DNA of 64,000 bases from Thinopyrum elongatum (taxonomy: Eukaryota > Streptophyta > Magnoliopsida > Poales > Poaceae), in NCBI GenBank assembly GCA_011799875.1, contig CM022301.1, positions 219,114,296-219,178,295 of the forward strand. Reading direction: 5' to 3'. The notes below the pieces were generated by a model that saw only the letters and a list, made by a program, of their open reading frames with translations, was not told where the DNA came from and ran no database searches. A program made the position numbers and the translations under genes. This document shows, piece by piece, positions 34,548-46,077 of the stretch (position 1 is its first letter; each line of letters begins with the position of its first letter).

Positions 34548-35620
34548 GATTGACATCCAACGGCGATCCTGCTTCTTCCATCTCTGATCTAGTTGCTCTT
34601 GCTCCAGCCGCCAAAACCATCACCGGCTGGAGCGCCTGCATCTGCCTCTTGTGGTCGGCTGTGCTGCTGCGCAGGTCTCACCGCCCCACCCTACTCCCAA
34701 CGGTGGCCTGATCATACCTGTACTCACCCACACCTTCTGTTATTCTCCTGCGACTGCAGCCTCACCCCGCAGCCGAACCAGTCCCTCGTACTCCCCTCCA
34801 CCAGGGACTCCACTTCCCCTTGTTCCACGACTCCAGATTGTTCCCATCTTAGGCCTCGCCATCGTCCACCGCCGTGGTCCGCTCGATGATGTGTGGTCAA
34901 CAACGAGAGCTAACATGGAGTACGTCGAGAGTCTGACAGCGGGGAACCACCAGAAACTTCTTCGCACGCAAGCTAGTCCCTCCTTATTATGCGGGAATAA
35001 ACGATTCCTCCCCCTAACAGGTTGGACCCACCAACTGCAATCTTCACACACAAGGATGTTCCTTCTTATTACGCAAAAAAAAGTCCCCCCATGAAAGCTG
35101 GGAACCACGAGCTACATCTTCGCATGGAAGAAAGTGCCTCCTTATTACGTGCAAGAAAAACGATTCCCCCCTTGCTAGCTCGGACCCACCTGATTCGGAG
35201 GCTGACTTGTGGGCCTACTAAGTTGACATGTATGCAGGGCTTTGTTATTTTTGTTAACCTAGTCAACAAAACATTCTAGCAGCAGTGACCGTTGGATTAA
35301 CATTCGACGGCCGCACTGCTTCTTCAATCTCTGATCTTCTTGCTCCAGCCGCCAAAACCAACGCCGGCAGGACCACCTGCTCCTGCCTCCCGTGGCCGGC
35401 TGTGCTGGCACCGCTGGCCATGCCATCCCTCTACTCACCCACACCTCCTGTTATTCTTCGGCGACTGCAGCCTCACACCGCGGCCGAAGCAGTCAACCCT
35501 CATACTCCCCACCGCGTGGACATCCACTACCGTGTATTCCCCGGCTCCGCGACATTCCCTTCCTAGGCCTCGCCGTCGTCCACTGCCTTGGTGATCTCAG
35601 CGCGGTGTGGTCAACATGGT
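34548..35620. repeat. Direct duplication inside DTC-2
   Basis: The segment 34548-34920 ('cgttggattgacat' ... 'gtgtggtcaaca') is repeated at 35280-35620 with clear divergence. The shared inner part includes 'ctccagccgccaaaacca' and 'ctgttattct'. The spacing is about 730 bases. Confidence 0.8.
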
Positions 35621-36164
35621 CAATGAATGACAACCATCAGAAGATGACTATACACAGTGACGCTGACAGCTGGGACCCACCAGCCATATCTTCGCACGCA
35701 AGGAAGTGCCTCCTTATCCTCCCTGACAGCTGGGACCAACACCGTCGAAGCATACGTAGCGTCGTATGTCTGGTCACGAACGTGTACATACATACTGGTC
35801 GAACAGTCTCTCTGCAACGATGAATCATGGTCGAGCAAGCAGTGACACGTGTCGTAGTAAAGCCCCGACATAGCAGTTCAGGCAGTCCCGTCTAAACCAT
35901 GTACATGTACGTAAAGCCACAGGGCAAAAAATATGTTCATGCATGTACATACAGGCGTGGGTCTCGAACGCGTACTCGCGCATACATATGGCCAGGGCTC
36001 GTGTACATGGAGAGGCAACGGATGGCAGCAACGGCGTCCTGTTCAACGGCAGCCAACTGGCTGGGTCGGAACGGAGAAACTGCGTCATGTTCATCGGGAG
36101 CCAACGGAATGCGTCGTGTTCATCAGCAAACAACTTGCTTGGACGGAATAGCCGAAATGGGGCC

Positions 36165-36520
36165 TGGCGTACCGCAGAATAGAGGAAACGGCCTTCTGTT
36201 CGAACGCCTATGCTCGAAACGGGGTCATGTTCATCGGGAGGGGTGTGGCGTACCGCAAAACAGAGGAAACGGACTTCTGTTGGAGCGCCTACGGTCGAAA
36301 CGGGGTGATGTTCATCGGGAGGGGTGTGGCGTACCGCAAAACAGGACTCCACAGGCTATTGTGCATCCACCGTTGACCTCCTCCAGCCTCCACCTACTAC
36401 TGTTCATCCACCGTCGACCTCCTCCAGCCTCCACCTGCTACTGTTCATCCACCGTCGACCTCCTCCTGCCTCCACCAGCTACTGTTCATCCTGCCTCCAC
36501 TGGGTCCTGTTCATCCACCC
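36165..36520. repeat. Two adjacent tandem arrays in DTC-2
   Basis: The first array has units of about 80 bases around 'tggcgtaccgc(a)aaacag' (36171, 36246 and 36329). The second has about four units of roughly 45 bases, 'ctgttcatccaccgtcgacc' with 'tcctccagcctccacc' (36358-36520). Such arrays are usual near CACTA ends. Confidence 0.75.
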
Positions 36521-36631
36521 CCAACCGGCTGGGGTGTGGTGGTCCTGTTCATCTAGTGGAAACGGCCTACTACCACGGGGTCCAGTTCATCCAACCCCCA
36601 CCAGGAACTGTTCATCCACAGCCACCCAACC

Positions 36632-37522
36632 TGTCGGATTCAGGGCTCCGCAGACCCAAGAAAGGTTCGAACTCTGGGGCGTGTGCGAAGAACTCAACCT
36701 ATCCGGTAAACCAACCCGTCACCCCACGGGCAAGCTCGATGAATGAGGAAGAAGATGGACACAACAATTTACCCGAGCATCGGGTCACCTTGCGGTGTAA
36801 GACCCTACTCCTGCTTTGTGGTGGATTTGCCTCACGAGGGGCTGAGGATGAACAAGTACAAGGGATGAACAACCTCGCGAGGTCTGCTCTGGTGAATGTA
36901 TGAGTCGAGGGGTTCGGATCAGATCGGATCGGATCCGTCTCTATGATGGTGGCTAACCTATATTTATAGTGGCCTTGGTCCTCTTCCCCAAAGCGTAGGT
37001 AGGACGGGATTCCACAACGGCCAATTTTGAAAGGGGACAAGTAGTACATCTTATCTTGACAAAAGGTGGTCTTCGCCTGCAAAGCTTCTGGGCGTGACGC
37101 AGCGGTGGGATCGGCGATGAATTCCGTCCTGCCGAGCTGGTGACCTTGGTCTTGTTGCACTGGAATGGAAACCTTTGCCTGAGTCCTCGGGAACCCACGC
37201 CTGCGCTTGCCTCCTTAGCCCCAAAGAGGAAACTGTCTTCTCTGTTCCCGCTGGCACCTGCCTGGCCTTGGTCATCACGGCTTGTGTCACCGCGACCTCA
37301 GGAGGTGGGGCACCTGCATAGGAATCTCCGCTCCTCAGGAGGCAGCCTGGGGAGGCCGCTCCCTCAGGAGGTCTTGGCGTCGTCCGCCTGGCGAGGCTTG
37401 GCCCCTCGCGAGGGTCTTGTCTTGCTAGTCTTTATATATGGGTCGTACCAGGCCGCTGATGGAGCCACGCCGTGGGCTGCAGGCAGGCAAGTCTGGGTAC
37501 CCTGGTTCCCAGAACGCCGACA
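36632..37522 (-). repeat. 3' LTR of RLG-B
   Basis: 891 bp, TGTCGGATTC...AACGCCGACA on the plus strand. Contains a TATA box at 36961-36968. Confidence 0.92.
36961..36968 (-). promoter_or_regulatory. TATA box in the RLG-B 3' LTR
   Basis: The minus strand reads TATAAATA in CACTATAAATATAGG. The 5' LTR has TATATATA at the equivalent 45511-45518. Confidence 0.5.
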
Positions 37523-37541
37523 GTAGCCCCCGGGCCCAAGG
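37523..37541 (-). other. Polypurine tract of RLG-B
   Basis: The minus strand reads GGGCCCGGGGGCTAC directly before the LTR start TGTCGG, the usual form for Tat-type elements. Confidence 0.75.
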
Positions 37542-37831
37542 CGTGCTTGGACTTGGCTTCGAGGCGAAGCCAAAGGGCAATGGCGAAGCGCCACGGGCCC
37601 CAATCGCCTACGGACCAGGCCGACGCGTGGCACTTGATGGGACGTGGGTGTCTCCACTTCCCAAAGCTACCTCGGCAACTGCTCGGGCTGACAAAAGACT
37701 GGCGCCCGCTACCGGGCCATCATTGCCTTCTCTTCGCCTTGCTCCAGATCCCCTTTCTCCCAGCCGAGTGCATCTCCAGATCTAGCCTCGTTCCTCCTTC
37801 TCCCTACGCCTCTTCTTCCAAGATATCGCGA

Positions 37832-40618
37832 ATGGCGTCCGGGAAGGTGAAACCTGCCGCGCCAGCCGCGAGCTCCTCCTCCTCTCCTGCGCCGGCCCTC
37901 GGTACGCCCTCCATTACCGAGGACAAGCACCTCGCCGCTGCACTCCCGCTGACGGCGAGCGGCGACAATGAATGGGACGAGACCATCCTCCTGGCCGGCT
38001 CCGCCGAGCAAAGGACCTTGGCGCGGACAGTTTATCCCTTCTTCCTCCACAGTGTCTTCGCGGGGCTCATCCCGCCTTTCTCTGGGTTCTTCACCGCTGT
38101 CCTCGACCATTACCAGGTCAAGGCTCTGCATCTTCAGCCCAACTACATCCTTCTCCTGTCCATCTTCGCCTTTTACTATGAGGTGTTCATGGGCGTGAGG
38201 CCCTCCTTCGCGCTCCTCCGCCACTTCTTCTATCTGTGGATGCACGATCCAGCCCAGCGCTCTGGCTATGTATCCTTCGTCGTGGTCCATAAGGGCAACA
38301 CGCTCATGCGGGCTGGAAAGAAGGTGGATAACTTCCGGTGCCGGTGGATCTTCATGGACGCCAAGGGCCTCAACGTGCGGCTGGAATTACCAACCGAGCA
38401 GTTGGAGAAGCTTGATAGGTGGGGTCACGAGAAGCTCTCCGACCCCCGGGAGGCGCCGGTCCTGAGGAAGATGATCGCAGACATGGATGCCGGGGCGCTG
38501 ACGGGGAGCATGCTTGTTAAGGAGTTCCAGACGCAGCGCCTGGCCCCGCTCCAAGCACACTCGCGTCCCATGCGGGAGTTCAAGGGCGCAGAGGACGACA
38601 TCCGGCTGCGCTCGGGGATCTTGACGGGCGAAGAGCTGGACAAGGCCATGAACACCCTACTCGAGGGGAAGCCAGGCAACCTCCCGGCGGCCTACACCCC
38701 GCTGTACCGGCGCGCCGACAGGGCGGCGCTGGTCGCCGTCGTGCCCGTCTTCGATGAGCTGGGGCTCGTGCCGCCCGAGCTCCCCAACTCCCCAGTGCTG
38801 GTGTCTTCTGGCGACAACACCGGCGAAGAGGGTGAAGAGGACTCGGAGGCGACCGTGGACGAAGTGGCGGAGACCTCTCCGCCGTCTCAAAGCGAGCTTC
38901 TCCACGGCCTCACGGATGATGATGACGCCGTTGAGCCTCCAGTCGTGGAATCCACGCGCTCCACTGGGGTCATTACAAGGTCCGGGGCCACTTCCCCGGC
39001 CCTGCGGAGGCCAGACCGAGCGACCCCGAAGAAGAGTGGGGCGGCGCCCCCTCCTCGAGGCGACGCCGCCGCCTCGTCCGTCGTCGTCGCACCGAAGCCA
39101 GCCGATGCGCGCCCCGCCACCCCCCAAGACGCGGCAAAGGCCGCACCCAGGAAGATCGAAGGCGCCCTCGCTCCGGCTAGGAAGAGGCCGTATACTGCCC
39201 CCGATGAGTAAGTACCTTACCTTGTTTTTGTTCGTCGCCCTTGATGCCGTGCCCACAGTACTCCCCTCCTGGTGACCAGGATGAGCATCGTGGCGAAGAA
39301 GAGGAAGGAGGAAGCCGGGGCCCCTGAAGCGCCACCGCTCGCCAAAGCCATGGTGGCTCCGACGTAGACCGAAGAGGTCGCCCCGCACTCCCTTGCGATG
39401 GAGCGGCCCCACAGGCGTGGCGGTGGAACCTCAGGAGGAGTCTGCTTCCGCGGGCCTGCAGGCTCCAAAGCCGCCCATCCCTGTCGTGCCCGCGGGGGGT
39501 TCGGAGGCTCCAGTGCCCCAAGTTGCTCCTGCGGCTACCTCCCTGGCGATGACGCTAGCCCCGCGCTGGCGCCGTCTCCTCCCCAGGCCCTTGTGCTGGC
39601 GGACTACGGCCCCCTTGTCAGGCCCAGGGCCCTGGACGAGGCTTACGCCGCGCTTGACCAGCTCCGGGCCGATCTCCAAGACGCCGACAGGTGCCTAGTG
39701 AGGGAATGCATGGGGCTGATCTTGGGGTGGCTCCAGGCCAATACGTCCGCCAGGACGGCCTGGGGCCGGGCTGAGGCCGCCGCCGCGGAGAGCAAGAGGG
39801 AGGCCAGCGAAGCTACAAGGGCTCGCGATGCGGCGTCCGCCAAGGAGCGTTGTGGCAAGGCGGAAGCCTAGCTGAAGGCCCTTTGCGAGGAGCAGGCTGC
39901 CCGCACCCAGCAGCTTCGACAGCAAGAGGAGGACCTCAAGGTCCACGAGGCGGCGCTCGCCGATCGCGACACCAAGCTGGCCCAGGTGACCAAGGACCAG
40001 GCCGTGGAGCGGGACCGCCTTGGCAAGCTGATGGAGGAGGTGGACAAAGCCCAGGCGTCCCACGCCCCGCACGTTTCCGAGGTGACGGCCCAGCTGGAGA
40101 CCAGGGAGAAGACCCTTGTTGTCGCCGAGAAAGCGGTGGCCGTGGAACGCGAGGTCTTCCTCTCCCTCGAGCTCAGGTCTCGTGAGGCGCGACGCTCCAT
40201 CTACGGGGGAGGGTACGAAGAGCCGCTGGTGACTCCGGATGACGACCTTGCTGGGATTCTCCCCGAGCTTGCTAAGGCGCTCGAGGGCATCGCCGCTGGG
40301 GTGGACTCCTGGGTGGAGGGGGAGTGCCGCGCGCTCTTCACCTCGTCCGCAACGCGCGTCTTCAGCCACCTCCACCTCCGGGACCCAGGCCTCGACCTCA
40401 GCACGCTGATCGAACCGGTGGCTCCTGAGTCCCGCATCGCTGTCGCGGAGGCCGTGAAGGGGCAAGTGGACGCCTTGCTGGGGAAGTTCCACTGCGTCCC
40501 CGACCCCGTGGCTGCGGCGGCAGAGGCCAGCGGCGAAGATGGTGGCAGCGTCATCAATGACGGGCTTCCCAAGTCGAGCGGCGGCAGTGACCAAGGTGAC
40601 GGCGGCGCTTCTTCCTAG
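37832..40618 (+). pseudogene. Antisense ORF of RLG-B: 'putative gypsy type transposon' domain plus coiled coil
   Basis: Exon 1 (37832-39207) starts at MASGKVKPAAPAA and encodes 458 whole codons plus two bases. The conserved core at about residues 70-150 (FFLHSVFAGLIPPFSGFF, HLQPNYILLLSIFAFYYE, MGVRPSFALLRHFFYLW) is the plant family Pfam calls 'putative gypsy type transposon' (PF04195). The C-terminal part is acidic then Pro/Ala-rich. A donor at 39208 (GA|GTAAGT) joins an acceptor at 39278-39279, keeping the frame. Exon 2 (39280-40618) encodes a long Ala/Glu/Arg coiled coil and ends GDGGASS. Only two in-frame TAG stops break it (39365-39367 and 39869-39871). It runs opposite to gag-pol, as in Tat elements; its function is unknown. 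It is far better preserved than the copy in RLG-D. Confidence 0.82.
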
Positions 40619-42165
40619 TTTGACCCTGCAACATTCATCGTGCCTCGCAGAGGTGTGAGAACTTCTGTTTGGAACATTATGTTTTGTAATAACTTGCTAG
40701 AACTCCGCGATTTCCTTTTAGTACTCGGTTCCCTTCATGTTTGCCTCAGTGTTCTGCGTCGGCAGGGCCCAGCGCCGCGCATACCTCGACCGCCGTTGGG
40801 GCGTCCGAATCACCAGGACGAGACCAAGGGGTGAGGGGCTACGTGACTAGTAAGGCCCCTGAGTCGCGATGCTCAAGGGTCCCCCTTGACGTACGAACAA
40901 CCCTCATGAAGGAAATGTGAGCAGCGTCTGAGTCAATCCGGAGTCCTCCATACCTTTCCTCGCCAGCTTTTGCTTAGGAGGGACGCGCCAGATAAGGTGG
41001 CGTGCGCCAGGCGTGGCCTGAGCGTAGCCCCCGCGCCCAGCCCTCTCGCACGGGCCTCCCATAGGGAAAGCTGCGCAGTGGGACCGTACATCAGGCCTTC
41101 AGGCCCTCCTGAGGTTGTTGCAGCCACTAGGGTGCCCTCAGTTGTTTATTCACCAGCGCGGAGCATCGTGCTTCCACTTTAGAGTGGGCATAGCTGCTCC
41201 TCGACCGTGTCGTCTCCAGCGCGGAGCATGGGGCTTCCACTGGTGCGTGGGTGGGAGTTCCCTCGGGGGGAGACTCCGGGGCGTGTACAGCCCCGTTCGT
41301 ATGCGTGGCTTGCACAACAGAACTGGAGGAGGTGTATCTGGGCACTCGTGAGCCAGCGCGGGACTCACGAGGCCCTACCTCAAGGCGGGTTGCGCCTGAA
41401 TTTTTGGTGCAGGGTGCTTGTAAGAACCATGTGAAATGTTGAGGTGGCCTACGCCGAGTGAATCTCCGGAGGACATCGCATGAGAAGGCCGAACAGCAAT
41501 GACCCCAGGAGGTTACGTGAACGGGGCCGGCCCGCCAGACAGAGCTCAGCCATTGGGTTTATTGACGCTGCAGGGATGGACCCGAGCACAGACGCCGTGC
41601 CCAGCCTTCTCATGCAACAATCCTAAAGAAAGACAAGCGGCGCGCGGCTCCCGCATCGGTGAGGCACCAGGTCGCGCGCCCTGACTCATCCACTCTCGAA
41701 TAGCTCATGCGAGAACAAGGCACCAAGGACCACGGGGAGTGACGTGCACGGGAGCTGGCCCGCGAGACAGAGCTCGGCCACTTGGGTTTAGCGACGCTGC
41801 AGGGACGGACCCGAGCACAGACGTCGTGCCAGTCCTTAATCATGAGGCGGTCGCGGGCGGGTTTGTGAGGGCGCGCAACATTCATGGTGGCGAAGCACCG
41901 GACATGCAGGTTGCAATATTAAGCAATTCATAAAAGGGCGAAGCCAGTTCTGATACATGCGCAAAACGATACAGGCTGCAAGGGCGGGCCCTGACAGCTT
42001 GAGGATAATGCAGCCCGAGGGGCGCCCTCAGTTGAACAAACCAAAAAGTCACCTAGTACCATTGTTGTAGAAGCGTTGGAGTAGCTGAAGACGCGTGCTG
42101 CCCGGATTGCTCCTCACGGGCCAGCCGGCTCCTGAGGCACGGGAGGCTCCGGAGATCCGGGGGGC
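40619..42165. repeat. Noncoding spacer of RLG-B with internal repeats
   Basis: Two copies of a block of about 120 bases ('agacagagctc(a/g)gcca' ... 'gacccgagcacagacg(c/t)cgtgcc') lie at about 41515-41620 and 41740-41835. Two copies of 'ccagcgcggagcat' lie near 41152 and 41217. The same blocks recur in the RLG-D spacer (56880-57880). No coding sequence. Confidence 0.7.
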
Positions 42166-42209
42166 TCACGAGGGTCCGACACCTCCTGTGCCAAGACTGC
42201 CCGGTGCCT

Positions 42210-42395
42210 GGCCTCGTGAGCCGCCAAGGCGCCCTGCATGCAGCGCTGGTGCGAGGCAGCCGTGTTCAGCAGGCCGAACGGCATGCGGACGTAGCTGCGG
42301 GGGCAGCCCCCACTCCGTCCAACGCGGGACGGCCAGAAGAGCTCCTGAGAAGCAGCCCTGTTGAGGCCTGGGATGTTGACGCAGATGCGCAGCTT
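42210..42395 (-). pseudogene. Reverse transcriptase relic of RLG-B
   Basis: The minus-strand frame reads CVNIPGLNRAASQELFWPSR and continues through SYVRMPFGLLNTAASHQR. Compared with normal Gypsy RT, about 40 residues between '..RIDQ' and 'MPFGL' are missing, including the segment with the first catalytic Asp (FLDAYSG); the YxDD part is also absent. RLG-D carries the same joint at 56340-56510, so the deletion predates both insertions. Confidence 0.75.
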
Positions 42396-42664
42396 CCACC
42401 CATGTCAGGGGCGGCAGCTGCACTGGATGGTGAGGGGTGACGCTCGCCACGCATGGCTCGCGCCTCCTAAAGCTCCTCGATCACCTTAGTGATGAACTCC
42501 TGAGTGCCTGGCGCCTCGCACCTTGTGCCTTGCTCATGGAGGCGCGCGTCAAAGCACGCCTCCACGTGGTGCACGAACACCTCCCTCGTGACGCTGGTCA
42601 GGTCAGAGGCTCTCCAGACGAGAGCCTTGAGCCTGTCCTGAGAGGGGCGCCGGGCCAGTCCTTC

Positions 42665-43561
42665 CTATGCGAGAGGGAAGGGCGCCCCAGCAGTGGGCGC
42701 GGCTCCTGAGGCATGATTGTTGGGCGCTCCAGCCTCCTGGCGGCCCTTGGGGAGGAGCTGCTTCTTCTTGGGGGTGGCCTCAGGAGGACAGATGGCACCC
42801 TCGTCGTCAGAGTTCTCGACCGCCGCAGCTTGGTAGGTGCGCTCGAGGGAGCACACCACGGCCTTTTCGTCGCAGGCGACCGTGATGATGCCGCCATTCC
42901 CTGGCATCTTGAGGACATTGTAGCCATGGTGCATCGCCGCCATGAACTTGGCGAGGGCCGGATACCCGAGGATGGCATTTTATGGGAGGCGGATGTGTGC
43001 GACGTCGAAGTCGATGAGCTCGGTGTGGTAGTTGTCGCGCTTGCCAAAGGTGACGGGGAGGCGGATCTGCCCTATGGGGAAGGTGGAGCCGTCGGTCACT
43101 CCTAAGAAGGGCTTGGTAGGCTGAAGCTGGTCGTAGGGCACCTGGAGCGTCTTGAATGTCTCGACAGAGAGAACATTGAGCCCCGCGCCCCCATCGATGA
43201 GTGTTTTGGTGACGAGGACGTTGCTGATGGTCGGTGCGCACAGCATCGGGAGCGCGCCAGTGGCGGCTGAACACTTGAGCTGGTCCATAGAGTCGAAGGT
43301 GATGGCGTACTTGGACAGCCTGAGGGGACGCGACGCCTCAAGCTTGGGAAGGGCCGCGTTCAGCTCACGAGCAAACTGCTTGAAGATGCGATGAGAGGCG
43401 GGGGCCTGAGCACCACCCTGGATGCAGGCAATCGCGCGCGGCTCCTGGAAGCCCCCAGCCCCATCATCTTGGCGGTTGGCGTCGTTTCTCCTTGGAGGCG
43501 GCGGCAGCGGAGGAAGGCCAGCATTACCCTGAGGACGGTCCACACGATGCTGATCACACAA
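42665..43561 (-). pseudogene. Protease region of RLG-B
   Basis: Retropepsin-type aspartic protease region: FKQFARELNAALPKLE, then the active site LIDGGAGLNVLS (catalytic Asp kept, near 43190), then VTDGSTFPIGQIRLPVTF. A TAA at 42980-42982 interrupts the normal 'NAILG.PALAKFMA' segment, after which the frame stays open to a TAG at 42665-42667. Both stops are at the same codons in RLG-D. The upstream boundary with gag is not precise. Confidence 0.75.
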
Positions 43562-45121
43562 GGGGCCCTCGCGAGGCTGGCCCTGCCAGCAGTCCTCATG
43601 AGGCTGATCACGCCAGTCCTGGCGGAGGCCGCGGTTGTCCTAGCGGCCACCACCACGGCCTCCTCCGCGGCCGTAGCCACGGTCACTGCGCTCGGGATGG
43701 CGGCCGAGACGCCCGTCGCGGATTGCCCTGAGCTCCTGGCAGTCGTTGGTGTTATGGCTGTGGACATTGTGGAAGACGCAGAACGGGCGGTTGCCCTGGA
43801 GGATTCACCGTGGTCGCAACCACGCTTCATCTCAGGCTCCGCGGCTAGCACGGCAGGGCCCTTGCGCTTCACTTCCTTAGCCTTGGCCTTCTTGTCTTCG
43901 GGATCGACCTCCAGCAGCTCCATAAGGGAGAGGCGACCTTCCTCTGCCCTCGTGCACCTGGTTGCCAGGTTGAACATCTCCAGGGCCGAGCACAGATCCT
44001 CGTGCATGGCGAGCTCCTCCTTCATCTTGACATCCCGGACGCCCTCAGAGAACGCCAAAATGATAGCCTCGTCCGACCCCTTCGGGATCTTGAGGCGAAC
44101 GTTTGTGAAGCGATGTATGTACTTGTGCAGGGTCTCGCCCGGCTGCTGCTTTATGTACCACAGGTTGCCTGCTGCAGGAGCGCGGTCTTGGGTGCCCTGG
44201 GAGTTGGCGATGAAGCGCTCGCGAGCTGGTCCCAAGAGGAGATCGACCCCACTGGGAGGTTCAGGAGCCAAGAACGATCGCCGTCCTTGAGGGCCATGGG
44301 GAACCAGTTCGCCATGACCTTGTCATTGCCGTTTGCCGCCTCGATGCTCAGCTCGTAGAGCTGGAGGAACTCAGCGGGGTCGGGGGTGCCGTCGTAGCAT
44401 GGAGGCAGATCCGGCTTGAACTTGACGGGCCAAACGACGCGATGCAGTTCCGAGGTGAAAGCATGGCAGCCTGCCGCACTCATAGGGGCCGGCCGCATGG
44501 GGGAGCTTGATCTTGGCGACCACGCGCCACCGCCTCTGGTGGCATGCAGTCTTGACGCGGCAGTGCTGGAAGCGCTCGCGCTTCTCCTTGGGGCCACTTC
44601 ACCACCTGGCAGCTTTCCTCATCGCGCGGCGGCGCTCTGCGCGGCGGGTCGCGCTGGGGTGCCTAACGCCTAGGCTCGGGGTCCGCGCCACGCAGAGGAG
44701 GTGGAGGAGGTGCGTCGTGAGCCACGTCGCCCGCCAGGGCCAGCGGAGGACGAGGTGAACGGGACGGTGCAGGAGCTTCACCGGTGGCGTTGACGAGCTC
44801 GGCGATGCAGCCAAGCCAGTCGTTGGCCGGACGATAGCGCAGAAGCTCCCACGCCATGAGCAGCGCAGCCTGCGTGTTTGCCAGCCCGCGTCGAATGTGA
44901 GAAGACTACGCCATGGCCGGAGTGGGTGATGGGGTCGCGGTGCGGCCGTCGCGTCGAACGGACGATGGCAGCGACGAGTCCTGCTGTTCGCGAGCAGTAG
45001 GGTCGGTGGCAGCGTTAGCCACCGGGAAGGCCAAGCGGCGAGGGGCGCCGTTGCCCACGGGTGCCGTCTGGGCGACACGAGCGGCCCGGTGCTTGGCACG
45101 GACACGGTGAGCGTCGGCCAT
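43562..45121 (-). pseudogene. gag of RLG-B
   Basis: The ATG at 45119-45121 starts MADAHRVRAKHRAARVAQ, equivalent to the start in RLG-D. The frame is broken by stops (44906, 44663) and at least two frameshifts. Recognisable parts are LHRVVWPVKFKPDLPPCYDG and FLQLYELSIEAANGND (44.35-44.45 kb), WLLNLPVGSISSWDQL, and the retrotransposon gag core YIHRFTNVRLKIPKGSDEAI (about 44.1 kb), followed by a Lys/Glu-rich tail. It would form the particle shell. The coordinates bracket the whole decayed gene. Confidence 0.78.
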
Positions 45122-45173
45122 AAGAACAACGGAACGGCGGCGGAGCAAACGGTGGAAGAGGGACTTCGACACG

Positions 45174-45191
45174 CCCCTACCTGGCGCACCA
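45174..45191 (-). other. Primer-binding site of RLG-B
   Basis: The minus strand reads TGGTGCGCCAGGTAGGGG two bases inside the LTR. It is nearly identical to that of RLG-D (53514-53531). Confidence 0.85.
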
Positions 45192-45193
45192 AA

Positions 45194-46072
45194 TATCGGA
45201 TTCAGGGCTCCGCAGACCCAAGAAAGGTTTGAACTCTGGGGCGTGTGTGAAGAACTCAACCTATCTAGCCAACCAACCCGTCACCCATGGCCAAGCTCGA
45301 TGAACAAGGAAGAAGATGGACATAGCAGTTTACCCAGGTTCGGGCCACCTTGCGGTGTAAGATCCTACTCCTACTTTGTGGTGGATTTGCCTCACGAGGG
45401 GTTGAGGATGAACAAGTACAAGGGATGAACAACCTCGCGAGGTTTGCTCTGGTGAGGGTATGAGTCAAGGGATTCGGATCGGATCCGTCTCTAGGATGGT
45501 GGCTAACCTATATATATAGTGGCCTTGGTCCTCTTCCCCAAAGCGTAGGCGGGAAGGGATTCCACAATGGCCAATTTTGAATGGGGACAAGTAGTACATC
45601 TTATCCTGACGAAAGGTGGTCTTCGCCTGCAAAGCTTCTGGGCATGATGCTGCGGTGGGCTCGGTGATGACATCCATCCTGTCGAGCTGGTGACCTTGGT
45701 CTTGTTGCACTGGAATGGAAACCTTTGCCTGAGTCCTCAGGAACCCACGCCTGCGCTTGCCTCCTTAGCACCAAAGAGGAAACTATCTTCTCTGCGCCCA
45801 CTGGCACCCGCCTGGCCTTGGTCGTCATGGCTTGCATCACTGCGACCTCAGGAGGTGGGGCACCTGCATAGGAATCTCTGCTCCTCAGGACGTTGCCTGG
45901 TAAGGCCGCTCCCTCAGGAGGTCTTGGCGTCGTCCGCCTCACGAGGCTTGGCCCCTCGCGAGGGTCTTGTCTTGCTAGTCTTTGTAGATGGGCTGTACCA
46001 GGCCGCTGATGGAGCCACGCCATGGGCCGCAGGCAGGCAAGTCTGGGTACCCTGGTTCCCAGAACGCCGACA
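45194..46072 (-). repeat. 5' LTR of RLG-B
   Basis: 879 bp. The inner end has mutated to TATCGG on the plus strand (normally TGTCGG). The outer end GCCGACA meets CAACC. Confidence 0.9.
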
Positions 46073-46077
46073 CAACC

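Larger units (their letters stand above)
34491..36631. mobile_element. Left subterminal region of CACTA element DTC-2
   Basis: This repeat-rich, noncoding DNA is of the kind flanking Triticeae CACTA transposons. It contains duplicated blocks at 34548-34920 and 35280-35620, repeated 'cttcgca(c/t)g(c/g)aag' and 'gggacccacca' motifs (34950-35760), and tandem arrays at 36165-36520. RLG-B (TSD CAACC) separates it from the right end at 46078-46721. ORFs here are by-products of the repeats. Confidence 0.6.
36632..46072 (-). mobile_element. RLG-B: non-autonomous Tat-lineage-like Gypsy element with antisense ORF
   Basis: LTRs at 36632-37522 and 45194-46072 are flanked by the exact duplication CAACC (36627-36631 and 46073-46077). 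In element orientation it has a primer site (45174-45191), gag (45121 to about 43562), protease (43561-42980), a reverse transcriptase relic (about 42395-42210), a 1.5 kb spacer with repeats, an opposite-strand two-exon ORF (37832-40618) and a polypurine tract. RNase H and integrase are absent. The antisense ORF between pol and the 3' LTR is typical of Tat-type elements. LTRs differ by roughly 9% in the first 160 bases, so the insertion is old. It lies within CACTA element DTC-2. Confidence 0.9.

Noticed and set aside
35899..36903. 334-codon plus-strand ORF.
   Set aside because: It crosses two tandem arrays and the RLG-B LTR boundary at 36632, so it cannot be an old gene. The periodic sequence keeps it open.
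37472..37831. Upstream extension of the antisense ORF to 37472.
   Set aside because: It begins inside the LTR. The conserved start MASGK at 37832 corresponds to MAPTGK in RLG-D, so the upstream part is leader.
38657..39412. 251-codon minus-strand ORF opposite the antisense ORF of RLG-B.
   Set aside because: It is a shadow of the GC-rich plus-strand frame, without any domain.
42166..42450. 94-codon minus-strand ORF at the RT relic.
   Set aside because: The RT motifs (CVNIPGLN, MPFGLLNT) are in a different minus-strand frame. This ORF is a shadow.
43391..44290. 299-codon plus-strand ORF in RLG-B.
   Set aside because: It is the mirror of the gag frame on the minus strand, which has recognisable gag motifs.
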